A stretch of DNA of 64,000 nt from Kalmusia sp. IMI 367209 (lineage: Eukaryota; Ascomycota; Dothideomycetes; Pleosporales; Didymosphaeriaceae), in assembly GCA_027946365.1 (NCBI GenBank), contig JAPEUQ010000016.1:310001-374000 (forward strand). Reading direction: 5' to 3'. Both the position numbers and the translations under genes were made by a program. Numbering within the stretch: the stretch's first letter is position 1; each line of letters begins with the position of its first letter. Under the pieces are notes generated by a model. That model made no database searches. It saw only the letters and a program-made list of their open reading frames with translations, and had not been told where the DNA came from. This document shows positions 46,294 through 56,485 of this stretch, piece after piece.

Positions 46294-47964
46294 TCAACGA
46301 GCGTCCGAACTTCTCCTAGGTTGACAAGGGATGCGAAGATACTGAGCGTAAGGATCTGGGTGTCTACGGTATTGGGAAAGAGAAGAGGAGTTGTTCCAGC
46401 TCCATTCGGTCGCGAAGGATGACGCGATCGAGGGGCAGCGCTGGATGGACGCGTAAGTGTCGCTGAGGCGGCCGGGAACAGCTGTCGCCATGCCAGGAAG
46501 GGTAGACGCCTGGGGGTGCAGCGTTTGCGTCGGTGCCGGGTCGTACGGCTCGGAAATGTCGAGAGGGACGATCGAACTCCTGATTGCATCTTGCATGCAG
46601 GGGGTAGGCTCATAGCGGGTGGCCTGCAAAGGAGCCGGAACAAGGGGATCAGAGATATCGACTGCAACGACTGAGTTCTCGGTACTGCCTCGTAACCCTG
46701 AGCGAGGAAGGGGATTCTCCTGGCTACAAGAGCCATGGTCCATGTAAGGAATAAATGGCTCGCTTAGATCTACTCCAACGAAGGAATCTTGGTCGCAGTC
46801 AGTATCAAGAACAAGATCAGGATATGTACGATTGGTATGCGTACCTGCCTGAAAATGCGCAGGAGCAAAAGCGTCGGAAAGGTCAACAACAACGTCATTG
46901 TCGCAACAGAAAGCAGTAGTCTCGCCAGCAGCAAACGCAATATTCGCCTTCTGTAGCTGCTCCGTCACCTTGCGCCCCCGTATTGCCCTCTGCACCCTCC
47001 GGATATCCCGCATCTTAGCGGCCAAAGTCCATGCATCATCTACCGGCTTTTTTCCGCCTTCACATGCTTCGAGCCAGTATTTGAGAAAGCGAACCCGCCG
47101 CGAGGTCAGATTCTCCTTCGTGCCGATATGGCGAGGCGAGACACGTGCTACCGTACCAGCTAGGAGGGCAAACAACACATCCGCATCTGAGCCTATCCTG
47201 CTCAACATACAAGCTGGACAGTGCGTTGCATCGTACCCATACCTGGCCACAAACTCGCCCGTCTCGTTAAGGATTCCAGGATTGATAGGCGCGTGGTTGT
47301 CGGGAGTGTAGGCATACATGTCGAAGTTCGGGTCGTACATTTGCGGCACAGGCTCCAATTGTCGCGCCTTCAGCTTTTCCCACTCTCTCAGTTCCCCACT
47401 CGCGAGAACGGGATAGACAAACTCCCGGATGGACTCTATTTCGTGCTTGACGAGCCCCCAGATCTCGTAGCACAATGCTTTCTTGAGCCCTTTGTGCAAG
47501 TTGCAAAGGTGGCCGGGGTGGACTTGGCCTGTCCATGTGGAAGGGGGCTTGTGCGAGCCGGAAGACCGGAGATAGGATGGGAGCGCCTCGATCTCTTGGG
47601 CTAGGAGAGCGGTTCGGGGTGTGCCGTCGGGTGAGACGTTGTGGAGGATGCGGACGAACAGTTTCATGTCATCGTTTGCCATGTTGTAGAAGTGTGTTGT
47701 ATGAGTTGGAAAAACATAAACGGCTTGAATGCCGGCAGATGCTGTTGAACGCGCTCGCCGATGAGTGTGGTGATGTCGAACAGAATCCTTATGTGGATTA
47801 AGAAACGAAAAGAGTCCGGTCATGATGTCTTGGGTAGTTTGATTGTTGGTCAGGGTTGTACAAATCTCGTCGTTGATTCTGGTAAGACGGGAGTTTTTGA
47901 GGAACGAGAAAAATAATGGGAATAGAGAAATCATACGACGGTGAACAGTATTGTGAGAAGTCAT
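46294..47964 (-). CDS. Hypothetical protein with four VDLS(D/E)P-type repeats
   Basis: Uninterrupted frame of 556 codons. The start may instead be the ATG at 47682 (MANDDMKLFVRILHN, 462 aa) or at 47823. I know no named family, but CPACMLSRIGSDADVLFALL with a preceding YGYDATH is reminiscent of Dothideomycete-specific proteins with a paired-cysteine element. In the C-terminal half an eleven- to twelve-residue motif recurs four times: VVVDLSDAFAP (358-368), VGVDLSEPFIP (396-406), VAVDISDPLVP (433-443) and VPLDISEPYDP (466-476). The copies are spaced about 33-37 residues apart, so it may be a short linear docking motif. No signal peptide or membrane span is seen in the shorter forms. Confidence 0.7.
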   Translation of the reverse strand: MTSHNTVHRRMISLFPLFFSFLKNSRLTRINDEICTTLTNNQTTQDIMTGLFSFLNPHKDSVRHHHTHRRARSTASAGIQAVYVFPTHTTHFYNMANDDMKLFVRILHNVSPDGTPRTALLAQEIEALPSYLRSSGSHKPPSTWTGQVHPGHLCNLHKGLKKALCYEIWGLVKHEIESIREFVYPVLASGELREWEKLKARQLEPVPQMYDPNFDMYAYTPDNHAPINPGILNETGEFVARYGYDATHCPACMLSRIGSDADVLFALLAGTVARVSPRHIGTKENLTSRRVRFLKYWLEACEGGKKPVDDAWTLAAKMRDIRRVQRAIRGRKVTEQLQKANIAFAAGETTAFCCDNDVVVDLSDAFAPAHFQAGTHTNRTYPDLVLDTDCDQDSFVGVDLSEPFIPYMDHGSCSQENPLPRSGLRGSTENSVVAVDISDPLVPAPLQATRYEPTPCMQDAIRSSIVPLDISEPYDPAPTQTLHPQASTLPGMATAVPGRLSDTYASIQRCPSIASSFATEWSWNNSSSLSQYRRHPDPYAQYLRIPCQPRRSSDAR

Positions 47965-49499
47965 CTCTTGAATACATTGCGATAACTTAGACGGTCAAAG
48001 AAAGACCATTGTGTAAGACAAGTGAGACCCATGGTAATGTCTTGTTATGATAAACATTAACAACAAAGAACTAGCTACACCTAATCAACTGCCTCGGCTG
48101 CGAAGAAAAGTAGAGTCTCGCGATCAGCCACATGACCGATTCTCAAGATACTTGGAACACGTTGAGCACCGCTCAGCATGCTCATGCTGACTATGCCGAG
48201 CACCAAAGCTGTAGGTAGGGAATGAAAGACAACTTGGTACTCGTGTTTCATGTGAACTCTAATAGATAAATACGCTACTCTCTATTCTTACCTAACATGC
48301 TCTCATGGTCTCTGGGATCTTGCCCACTAGCTAACTAACGTCCGTCCACGCGTAACGGAACAACCGCCGTAACGGAACAAACTAAAGGTCCTTCGATTTT
48401 GAAGACACAGAACTTCTCCACGCGTCTTTAATTTTACTATGCCCACCTTAACCTACATGCTTAGACTATTTCTAAAGTGCTATAATCCTACTTTAATAAA
48501 GATTACACTTACGCGGACGCCTTACTACATAATTTGCGACGAGTATTATTTTAGACAAAACTAAGCCTTGTAAGCTAGAGGGCCGTCACCATGCTTGCAT
48601 CGCTGTCGCAACCCCTTAAGCATCTCTATTAAATCTAGAGAACCTAACAGTCTACTTAGAAATAACAATCAACTATAAGGCTGCTAGTAGCGCTTAAAGT
48701 ATTCATGATTTCCACCCCAGTTGGTACCTCTGATCGGAAAGACTACCAATTCAAGCTAGCACATAATGATGATTGATCGTAAGGTAATCTGAAGCGAGGG
48801 CATGTGGCTGTGCAAAGTCTAGGCTGCGGGCCGACATACACCCCGCAACCCTGCGATCAAGCTTTGCCTCCTCAACCAGCTCACCTCTTGTAAGTAAATT
48901 CGCCAGTTTGCAAGGTCAGGGCAGGAACGGGTCGGCCGCCCTCCCTTCAGCTGGTGGCAACGCAATGTATCATCTCAAATAGATGGGGTACTGTGCTGAT
49001 TGGTCAGCAAACCCCCTGTATCTTTGCTATGCCATTTTTGTATTATATCCAGCTGCTTTGAAGACGGTCGTGTTACTATATAGTGACAGTTTTGCTACAT
49101 GAGTCTCCCCTTTTAAGTGCGACGATGTCAACGTAGAGTTTGCGGGTAAATTGTATAGGGTGGTTTCGCTTCACCGGAAGGCTTGGCTGCTTTGGTCCAG
49201 TAGGAAGACGCAAGGCACCTTTGCTTCGGCGCGAATGAGATGCTATTGGGTAACGCCGCTTTCTGATGAGCAGGGCAGGACTGTGGCTGCCTCGCACTAC
49301 CACCTAGAGCTGTGATGGCTCAGCCTGCCTTCACTTTTGTGTGTAATGCTATAGAATGATGCCATCAGAACCCCATCTTCAGCAGGCTTACCCTATAACC
49401 CGTTGCCACCTATTCTAAGAAACTCTAGCCAACGCCTTCCCTCGAATTTTTCGCCGTTCTGCTCCCGCTGAATCGAGTCCCGGCACAGAGGTTCCAACC
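47965..49499. other. Intergenic with an AT-rich, possibly repeat-derived patch
   Basis: About 48350-48700 is clearly AT-rich, with many TAA/TTA trinucleotides and no long frames. It begins with a direct repeat CGTAACGGAACAA (48352 and 48370). This looks like a decayed repeat, possibly RIP-mutated, but no transposase frame can be read. The remaining sequence shows nothing. Confidence 0.4.
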
Positions 49500-49823
49500 A
49501 TGAGACTTCTTCACTTTGGTCAGGCTGGAAGACTCCTCTTGACAGACTTCAGCAGAAAGACTACCCCGCCATATGCCATTCTGTCGCACAGATGGGGAGA
49601 CTCAGAAGTTTTCCTCGTCGATATCGCAAACGGGAGCTACAAAGTACCTATTGAGATGGAAGGTGAAAGCAGTCAGACCCGGAAACTGAACCTGCACACT
49701 ACTGTAGTGTATAGAGCGTTGGTTGAACGATCCAGTACCTCTGGTCAAAGGCATGGTCAAATGCATGGTCAAAGACTGATGGCCAAAAAGGCGGTCACCT
49801 TGATTACGAACATGACCTGGTAG
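49500..49823 (+). pseudogene. HET-domain N-terminal fragment
   Basis: The frame starts MRLLHF, then TPPYAILSHRWGDSEVFLVD, which is the classical opening of the HET (heterokaryon incompatibility) domain. Similarity stops after about 49 residues (near 49646). The expected continuation, the cysteine-containing YVWVDTCCIDK-type segment, is absent. The remainder is repetitive (GGTCAAA units at 49743-49774) and ends at a stop at 49823. It is most likely the 5' remnant of a HET gene. HET proteins mediate non-self recognition cell death between fungal strains, so loss or decay of copies is common. Confidence 0.65.
49743..49774. repeat. 12-bp tandem repeat, 2.7 copies
   Basis: GGTCAAAGGCAT, GGTCAAATGCAT, then GGTCAAAG. 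It lies just downstream of the HET-domain remnant. Confidence 0.85.
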
Positions 49824-50356
49824 GTCGCGCCTTTGGATGATTGGTAAGTAAATTGCTGCTATTTAGCCATGTCGTATTCGCGTCATACACGAAGTTACTG
49901 CGTTGATAAAGAAGTCCCATAAAAACAGACCGAGTTTGGTCAACAAGAGCGTTGTCGAGAATTTTCGGCTGCACCGTGACGTTGCACCTTACAGTTTCCA
50001 ATCTTTTATTAAATGACATCAGTGGTGAAATCGATATCGCTGTATATTTGTTGACCCCCGCTGTCATGCTGCCAAGACGAGGCAGCGGGCAGTACTTGCG
50101 TATTTTGGCATATCCACTGTCTCACTTGGATTTCCAGGCAAACGGTTACTATTTTCCGTAGCTCACGCGGGGTCTGGCAGATAGATCTACCTTCCCGTTT
50201 AAATTTCTAGGCAAACAGGAAAACAGGGAAATAGTCAAATGGTTCGCATTTTCCATAGCTTGCCAGAATACATTACGAACCGTGCGTACTCCAGCGTACT
50301 CAGCCTCCAAATATTCTCAAGAGTTTGGTCGCGTTAACACTTTTTAGTGTTAACAG
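49824..50356. other. Intergenic
   Basis: 533 bp between the HET remnant and the GH72-like gene; short frames only. It should contain the promoter of the GH72-like gene. Confidence 0.45.
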
Positions 50357-52474
50357 ATGAACGCCTTCATTATGGTCAGACTATGTGCAGTTTGACGATG
50401 GAAATATGTACTAATACAATGAGCAGGAATACTGGACTCTGATCGTAGCCTTGTTACTCAGCTTCACAAGGCTGACGCTGGCTCTCGACCGAGCGAGTAT
50501 CAAGGGTCGGCTTCTAGTCAACGATCGGACTGGAGGCGCGATTCTCGTAAACGGAATAATGTATACACATCATTCCTGTGGAAAACAAGTGAATATTTAT
50601 TAACATTGACCTAGATACAAAACATCGAATTCAACAACGGACCCATTCCAGATAGATAGTTTGCACGATGCTGAGGCATGCAGGCGCGATGCTGCATTGA
50701 TGAAAGAGCTTGGAATCAACGTAGTATCGGTAGTGAGAGCACTTGAACTCGATCTAAATCACGATGACTGCTTCTCGATATTCAATAGTGTGCAGATATA
50801 TGTATTGTTGAATTTGGATATTGGACCAACCATCTCTGCCTACAACGAAACTCGACTACAAACCATGTTTCGCACGATAGATGCGGTGAAGGATTACGAA
50901 AATTTGCTTGGGATAATAGTAACAACGTTTCCGGACCCTATCAGCATTGAAACAGTGGATCCAGCGCAATATTCCAACGCGACAAGGCTAGCTCGGGTAC
51001 GTCTCTTTCTTAATTTTACATTCATTGACTTATATTTTGATCCAATATAGGCAATTGTACGAGATGCTAAAGAGTATATATCCAAAAACAGCATATACCC
51101 AATCCTAGTAGGCGCTGCATTCATCCACGAAGTGAGGAACATCTGGTCTGATGCCTTCACTTGGATGTCTTGCAACATTGCGAACGAATCTATATCTTCC
51201 GCCATAGATTTTGTTGCTTTGATGCCTATGAGTTATATTTACCGTAATGCAACAGATCTGAAGGACCGTTTGTCTACAATTGGCCGCACTGTTAGTCAAG
51301 CTTCACAGTATCCCCCCACGTTTCTCCACGGCATCTCGTCATTCAAGCTGAATAGCAAGGGGGAGCCAATTTTCGATAATGAAACCGTCGCCGAAGATTT
51401 GGGCGCATTCTTCAACCCCCTCAGCAACACTACGGTGTGGCCTGTGGGTCATTTCGTCGGGTGTACAAGACACCAATGGTAAGAGACTACGCGCCTCGAA
51501 AATAGAACGGTGAAACTAACTTCGCACCCAGGGCAAACGCTTTTTCTACAACTAATACAATGCTCAACAACATGATCACCGTCGACGCAAATAATAACGT
51601 ACAACTGACGTGGATGTTCGAGCAGTCTCGAAGCTTCATGAGTCAGCAGAGTACAGGGTCGTATCTTGATTTGGGAGAAGAACCAGGTTTAAAAGGGCAG
51701 CGTCTAGAATGTGCTGGCGACCTCATCAAAAATAAAACGATAGTCGCTTCACGGTCAAGTGAAGCTTCTACCGAAACTCTTACTTATACGGCGGTTACAG
51801 ATTGGCAATTGCTAACACAACCATCCTTGGTCCATGATCTTATCGCCAAGGGTGCAGGTGGAAAGCGTGGTCAAATGGTGGATGTCCTCGTGACTACTGT
51901 CAAGCAAGAAATACGAGACAGTAGCGGCAAGCTTACCAGTATTGTACTCAAACCCACCAAAAGCGAGTCTAGGAGCACAGGCAAGCCGACAGGAAACTCA
52001 CCTTCAGCGCCCCTGAGCATAGGGTCAAAAGCAGGTATCGGTGTGGGTAGTGCGTTGGGGGCTCTAATAATTGCTGGCATGGTCTATCTAATTTATCGGC
52101 ATAGAAAACACCGGAAGATTGTTCAACCCGAGAACGAGAAACGTGCAGGTACAGATGAAGAATACACGTACATGAAACCGGAGCTTGATTCGGAGCCTGT
52201 ACATGAGATAGAGCCAGGTTTACCTGTGGAGCTTGCTTCGGAAAATTTGCATGAGATAGAGTCAGGTCTGCCTGCGCCAGGCAATGTTCCTACCGAGCTT
52301 TCCCAATTACAACTGCAAGAACTACCTGGAGATTATGCAAGAGAAATCGGAGTTGGGCAAGCTATTCTAGCATTTGAGCTACCGAGTAAAGATGTGCGAT
52401 ACCCTCAGGAATTGTCGGGCGATACAACTGTGGATTTGGAGACGAACGCGGGGAGAGGCTGCCAAGACATGTGA
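50357..52474 (+). CDS. GH72-like (glucanosyltransferase-family) pseudo-enzyme with TM segment and cytoplasmic tail
   Basis: Model: exons 50357-50374, 50427-50588, 50652-50996, 51051-51478, 51532-52474, 631 aa in frame. The first two introns are less certain. A hydrophobic leader (TLIVALLLSFTRLTLA) precedes IKGRLLVNDRTGG, the usual GH72 opening. Then come CRRDAALMKELGINVV, NHDDC and IYVLLNLDI, as in Gas1/Gel enzymes. The two catalytic glutamates are missing: the NE motif position reads LLGIIVTTF and the SEYGC position reads PPTFLHGISSF. After a Ser/Pro-rich stalk comes one transmembrane helix (about residues 485-508, GSALGALIIAGMVYLIY) and a basic stop-transfer RHRKHRK. A tail of about 115 residues follows, with a doubled (E)xxHEIExGLP motif. 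Normal GH72 proteins are GPI-anchored, so this looks like a membrane wall-binding sensor or decoy rather than an enzyme. Confidence 0.75.
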
Positions 52475-52563
52475 CATAGGGCGCGTTCTCGGGATTGAGC
52501 ATCGAAAAAGCGAGCTCGAGATCTCAACATTCTTTAGACCGAAACTTTGCGATCTAATATACA

Positions 52564-53648
52564 ATGTCCTTATCACAAGTTTTCCGGACGAGAATATTTC
52601 AAAATCCGCGCAATGTTGGCATCGTTGCCGCTGGATTTTCTGGTGGCCAGGTAGCTACTGCAGCCTCTAGTAGTGCCCAAGACCTACTGATCAGCAAGTC
52701 TAGACGAAGCCAGGCGTAGGTGCTGCCCCTGCGGCTATTATCAAGGATGGAGGTCTCTTGGAAGAGCTTCGCCGACTCCACATTGATATTACCTTCGACA
52801 ACATATTTCACGACTATACACATCTTAAAACTGCACATGATGCAGACCATCATGGCATGAAAAGACCAAGATTTGTGTCTGCTGCAACCCAATGCATAAG
52901 TGAACAGGTCTATTCGCATGCAGTCGACGGTCGACTTGTCCTTACTCTTGGCGGGGACCATTCCATTGGGATCGGTAGTGTCACAGGGATTGCGAAGGCT
53001 GCCCGAGAGCGGTTTCGCCACGACGTAGGCGTTATTTGGGTTGATGCACATGCCGATATCAACACGCCGGAGACTTCGCCAAGTGGAAACATCCATGGAA
53101 TGCCCGTCGCCTTTGCTACCCGGCTGGCACGGGAACGGGCGGATGAACCGTTCGGCTGGATACAAGAGGAACACCGTGTTGACACGAAGAAGCTGGTCTA
53201 CATTGGAATTCGCGACCTCGACCCAAGCGAAAAGTCGCACCTGCGTGACAATGATATTAAAGCATTTACTACACGCGACATCGATCGGTACGTTGATACT
53301 TGATGCGACTGCGAAACGCAGTGCTAACGTTGCCTACTATGAAGGGTCGGAATAGCAAAGGTCATGGAGGATACGATAGCGTACTTGGGCCACGATACCC
53401 CTCTCCACTTGTGTTTTGATATTGATGCTATTGATCCCGCATCAGCGCCCTCTACAGGTGTTCCAGTACCTGGTGGGCTCACTCGAAGGGAGGGCGAATA
53501 TATCGCCGAGTCGGTTGCTGCAACAGGGATGCTCATAGCCGTAGACCTTGTAGAAGTGAACCCAGATGTCAACTCGCACGGAGCACAGCAAACCATTGAG
53601 ACTGCTTGCTCTATAATCCGATGTGCACTTGGTCACAAGTTACTATAG
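52564..53648 (+). CDS. Arginase
   Basis: 324 aa from exons 52564-52650, 52704-53287 and 53345-53648 (975 bp, in frame). The enzyme hydrolyses L-arginine to ornithine and urea using a binuclear manganese centre. All metal-binding signatures are present: GGDHS at about 112-116, DAHAD at 143-147 with the following SGNIHGMP substrate loop, and DIDAIDP at about 249-255. The N-terminus FSGGQTKPGVGAAPAAI matches the family. The gene begins only 89 bp after the stop of the GH72-like gene on the same strand, so its promoter is very short or lies inside that gene. It could be the main arginase or a diverged second copy; neighbours do not tell. Confidence 0.93.
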
Positions 53649-54779
53649 CTAGAATACTTTAGATGAATGTTGCCAAGTGGTATAGGCTTGAATTATTAAC
53701 CATATCTTTTCCGTTCCACCGTGGCTCGTTCGTGCAGACTTCATTACCGCGAAGGAGCATTTTGCCTTCTTCTGATTCATATTTGGCTTCATATATCACC
53801 TTGAATGTCTCCTTTGTGATTGTGATGAAGGGAGTATAGGAATCTTAACAGAAGATCCACGAATTGGGCCTGGAACGTGTTGACGCGCCAACTTCGCGTC
53901 CGAGTCTTCCCATAATAGGCTTAGTGCGATCTTCCATCTGCACGTACACTGCGCTCGAATGAAGGCCAATATGTCATACGAAGTATAAACATTAGAAGCT
54001 TCGATCTTTTTCCTTATTTGTGCGGAACACATGCGTAGTTTCATGCTTCAATTAGATGACTAGCCACGGATTATCACGAGTGTATACTATCAATTCCGCG
54101 GGGAGGTGTGCTCAGCTAGTCACGGGATGACAAGGACCAGCTCTTCAGAAGATTGAGGCCAGATCCACGGTGGGTAGCGAGACCCGAGCTACGGGAGACG
54201 CGACAGGAATTGGGGGCGATTGACAGAGATTGGGTTCTGGATCTACTTTCTTCGTCTCTTCGTTGAGTAGCGCACGATAAAGCACGCTCGCTAGGCTTCC
54301 TTCCCCATTGCGGAAGCCAGAAACGAACCTCAATTAGGATCAGGCAAGCCTTAGGAACATCACTTGCTCCGATTCAGATAGCATAGCGAGGCCCATTGCC
54401 CCAGCACTGGACGGCCTAGACTTTTGGACCGAGTCGCTAATCTAGTCTGCATTAGCAGGGTACGAGACTGTCTCAATCGGGATAGTCATGTGAACGCTAG
54501 AGTGTAATGATCTAACAAAAGTAGCTTAGCGTGTGAGGCTATAGAAGCACCGTAGATCAGCTCTAAACCCCCTGCTAGGTTCCTATTTTGCGAGCTTCAA
54601 GCTGCGTTGATTTGTTGTTATTGCTAAGATCCACAGTTTTCCGTTACCTGAACACCAGCCATGGGACGAAATGGACTTGGGTGTGGTCCGGAGCTCTCCT
54701 CATCCGGGGTAACCCCCCTGCTTCTGAGAAGAATACGATGTGCCACTGGCGATCCTTGGGCTAGGGCACAAGTTCGGGC
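53649..54779. other. Intergenic, no gene supported
   Basis: 1.1 kb with frames below about 82 codons and no recognisable feature. The right end is the promoter of the secreted protein that follows. Confidence 0.5.
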
Positions 54780-54786
54780 TATATAA
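54780..54786 (+). promoter_or_regulatory. TATA box upstream of the secreted-protein gene
   Basis: TATATAA lies 108-114 bp before the ATG at 54894, in a suitable position for a core promoter. Confidence 0.45.
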
Positions 54787-54893
54787 TGGTCGTATATCGC
54801 TATAGAACTTCAGATTGTCAGAGAATTTCAAATTTCTGCCTCTCAACATAAACTTCGTTTCCCTAGCTGTTCAGTTCATACTCAGCGCTCCAA

Positions 54894-55829
54894 ATGCACA
54901 TCTCACGTCCCGCTCTCCTCTCCGTCCTAGCCTATGGCTTTTCCGTGTCAGCCGCTCCAGCAACAACCTGCAACACAATCGACGCCGTCTATGTATTGCT
55001 TAGAGGGCCATTGAAAAGCAAGGCAAATGATTTCTGCCTTTCATATCTTGGCGGTAATAAAGTATCTACCGTCGGGCAAACCCGAACCGTGACCGGTCAA
55101 GGCAGGACTGTCACTGTCAGTGCCGTACCTGTAACGGAGCAACAGACGGACCAAGTCACAAGCACCGTTCAACAAACCGTGACCGACGACGTTCAGCAGC
55201 CCAATCCCACAGTCACTGTTACTAGTACCGTAACTGCCGGCACCAGCACAGTCTATCAGAAGCGTTCTGCCGAAGCATCCGCTGAAGCGGTCATCGAAAA
55301 AAGAGCCATCCCACCGCAGCTCGCCTATTTCGCGTCCACAAGAATCTCCCGCGCCTGCAGCTGCATTGTCACACCCACGACCAAGACTGTCACTCGGACC
55401 GCCTTACAAACCGTCGCTGGAGCCCAAGCTACACAAACTATTGGTGGAGGAACTGTAGTGGTGACCGTTACCCAGACTGTACAAATCACCAGCCAAGTCG
55501 AGATCACCAGGACGCTTCCTGCGAGCGGAACGGACACTGTTGTGGTTCAGACAACCTTCACTCCTGTCCTCATCAAGCCCAAGATATGCAACGCTAGAGG
55601 TCTTCCTGGTCCCGGTGCCTTCAATTATGACGCCAACTTCAACTCCAACCAAGCCGCCTGCATTGCGTCCTGCAAGACCGACAACCGATGCCTAAGCACT
55701 GGCTTTTACATCGTCACTGACCCTACCACTGGTTCTTCGACCGGTACTTGCCGTAAATACGACAAGTCTGTGACTGATTCAGCCGATTTAGGCCCCGGGT
55801 ACTATAATTTTAACGACAAAGCATGCTAG
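54894..55829 (+). CDS. Secreted Val/Thr-rich protein with C-terminal cysteine-rich domain and Kex2-type sites
   Basis: 311 aa, single exon. Residues 1-21 form a signal peptide (ending SVSAAP). Two Val/Thr/Gln-rich segments (TVTGQGRTVTV, TVTVTSTVTAG and TVVVTVTQTVQIT) are separated by two dibasic sites, YQKRS and EKRA, about residues 121-140. These could be cut by Kex2 and would split the protein. The C-terminal 80 residues contain an apple/PAN-like cysteine pattern (CNARGLPG, ACIASCKTDNRCLS, GTCRKYD, ending KAC). I know similar secreted proteins from Pezizomycotina, but no function. Extracellular or wall location is inferred. Confidence 0.8.
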   Translation: MHISRPALLSVLAYGFSVSAAPATTCNTIDAVYVLLRGPLKSKANDFCLSYLGGNKVSTVGQTRTVTGQGRTVTVSAVPVTEQQTDQVTSTVQQTVTDDVQQPNPTVTVTSTVTAGTSTVYQKRSAEASAEAVIEKRAIPPQLAYFASTRISRACSCIVTPTTKTVTRTALQTVAGAQATQTIGGGTVVVTVTQTVQITSQVEITRTLPASGTDTVVVQTTFTPVLIKPKICNARGLPGPGAFNYDANFNSNQAACIASCKTDNRCLSTGFYIVTDPTTGSSTGTCRKYDKSVTDSADLGPGYYNFNDKAC

Positions 55830-56072
55830 ACGCTCACGAGAGACTCTGGAAATTTTACTAGGCGCAGATGAAAAAAAATTTGAAATATTATTTACGACAC
55901 ATTAGCTGAAGAGTCTGCAAATGAAGTGACTATTCAATGACTGAGTTCGAGTGAAAGTCCTATACGTGATGCTACAAAAGCCGCTCAGTGCAGCCACGCC
56001 TTAGCCCCTGAATGTTCTAATATAAGGGCGACATCTCGATTCGCACACTCTACAAGAAACGCCCCCCTTTCT

Positions 56073-56485
56073 CTAGCTGCAGTTAGCGATTAGTCCGCCC
56101 GCATTGATCGAACAGCTATTCCCATCTCCGGAGCACTATTTTTCTATCAGCAAGATGTCAGTATACTGCTCTGATGACACTGAATACCTTTGAAAGCATA
56201 CGGCAACAAACGTTCTTTCCCCCTGCGTTGCAGATTCCATACCCGCGAATGCAGAGACTAGTTGTTTGACAGGTCTAAAGTATCAACGCTAGTTAGCAAA
56301 GATACTCTTTTGATGCCAATATGAAGGCAAGTGATGACTGGCTGTCGACCTACCCCGGGGGTTGGCCCTCTGGCAGCAACTGCAGCGTCTGTCACAGGCT
56401 CTGCTACAGGCTCCACGGGAGACGAGAGTGCGGTTGCCGGCAGCAAAGCTGCTACAAGGGCAGCGGTGAAGAATTTGGCGAGCAT
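56073..56485 (-). CDS. Small secreted protein with eight cysteines (candidate effector or antimicrobial)
   Basis: 93 aa from exons 56485-56354, 56274-56188 and 56135-56073 (282 bp, in frame; introns 79 and 52 bp with CTAAC and CTGAT branch sites). Residues 1-21 form a signal peptide (MLAKFFTAALVAALLPATAL). A pro-like spacer rich in Pro/Glu/Ala follows, ending in AARG, a possible processing site. The mature part of about 50 residues has the spacing C-x5-C-x6-C-x6-CC-x5-C-x5-C-x10-C. It reads TCQTTSLC, GICNAGG, VCC, KCSGDGNSC and IANCS in order. The even number of cysteines implies four disulfides. I recognise no named family. Each exon adds cysteines in the right frame, supporting the model. 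Read without splicing, the first exon would run into a cysteine-poor tail. Confidence 0.7.
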
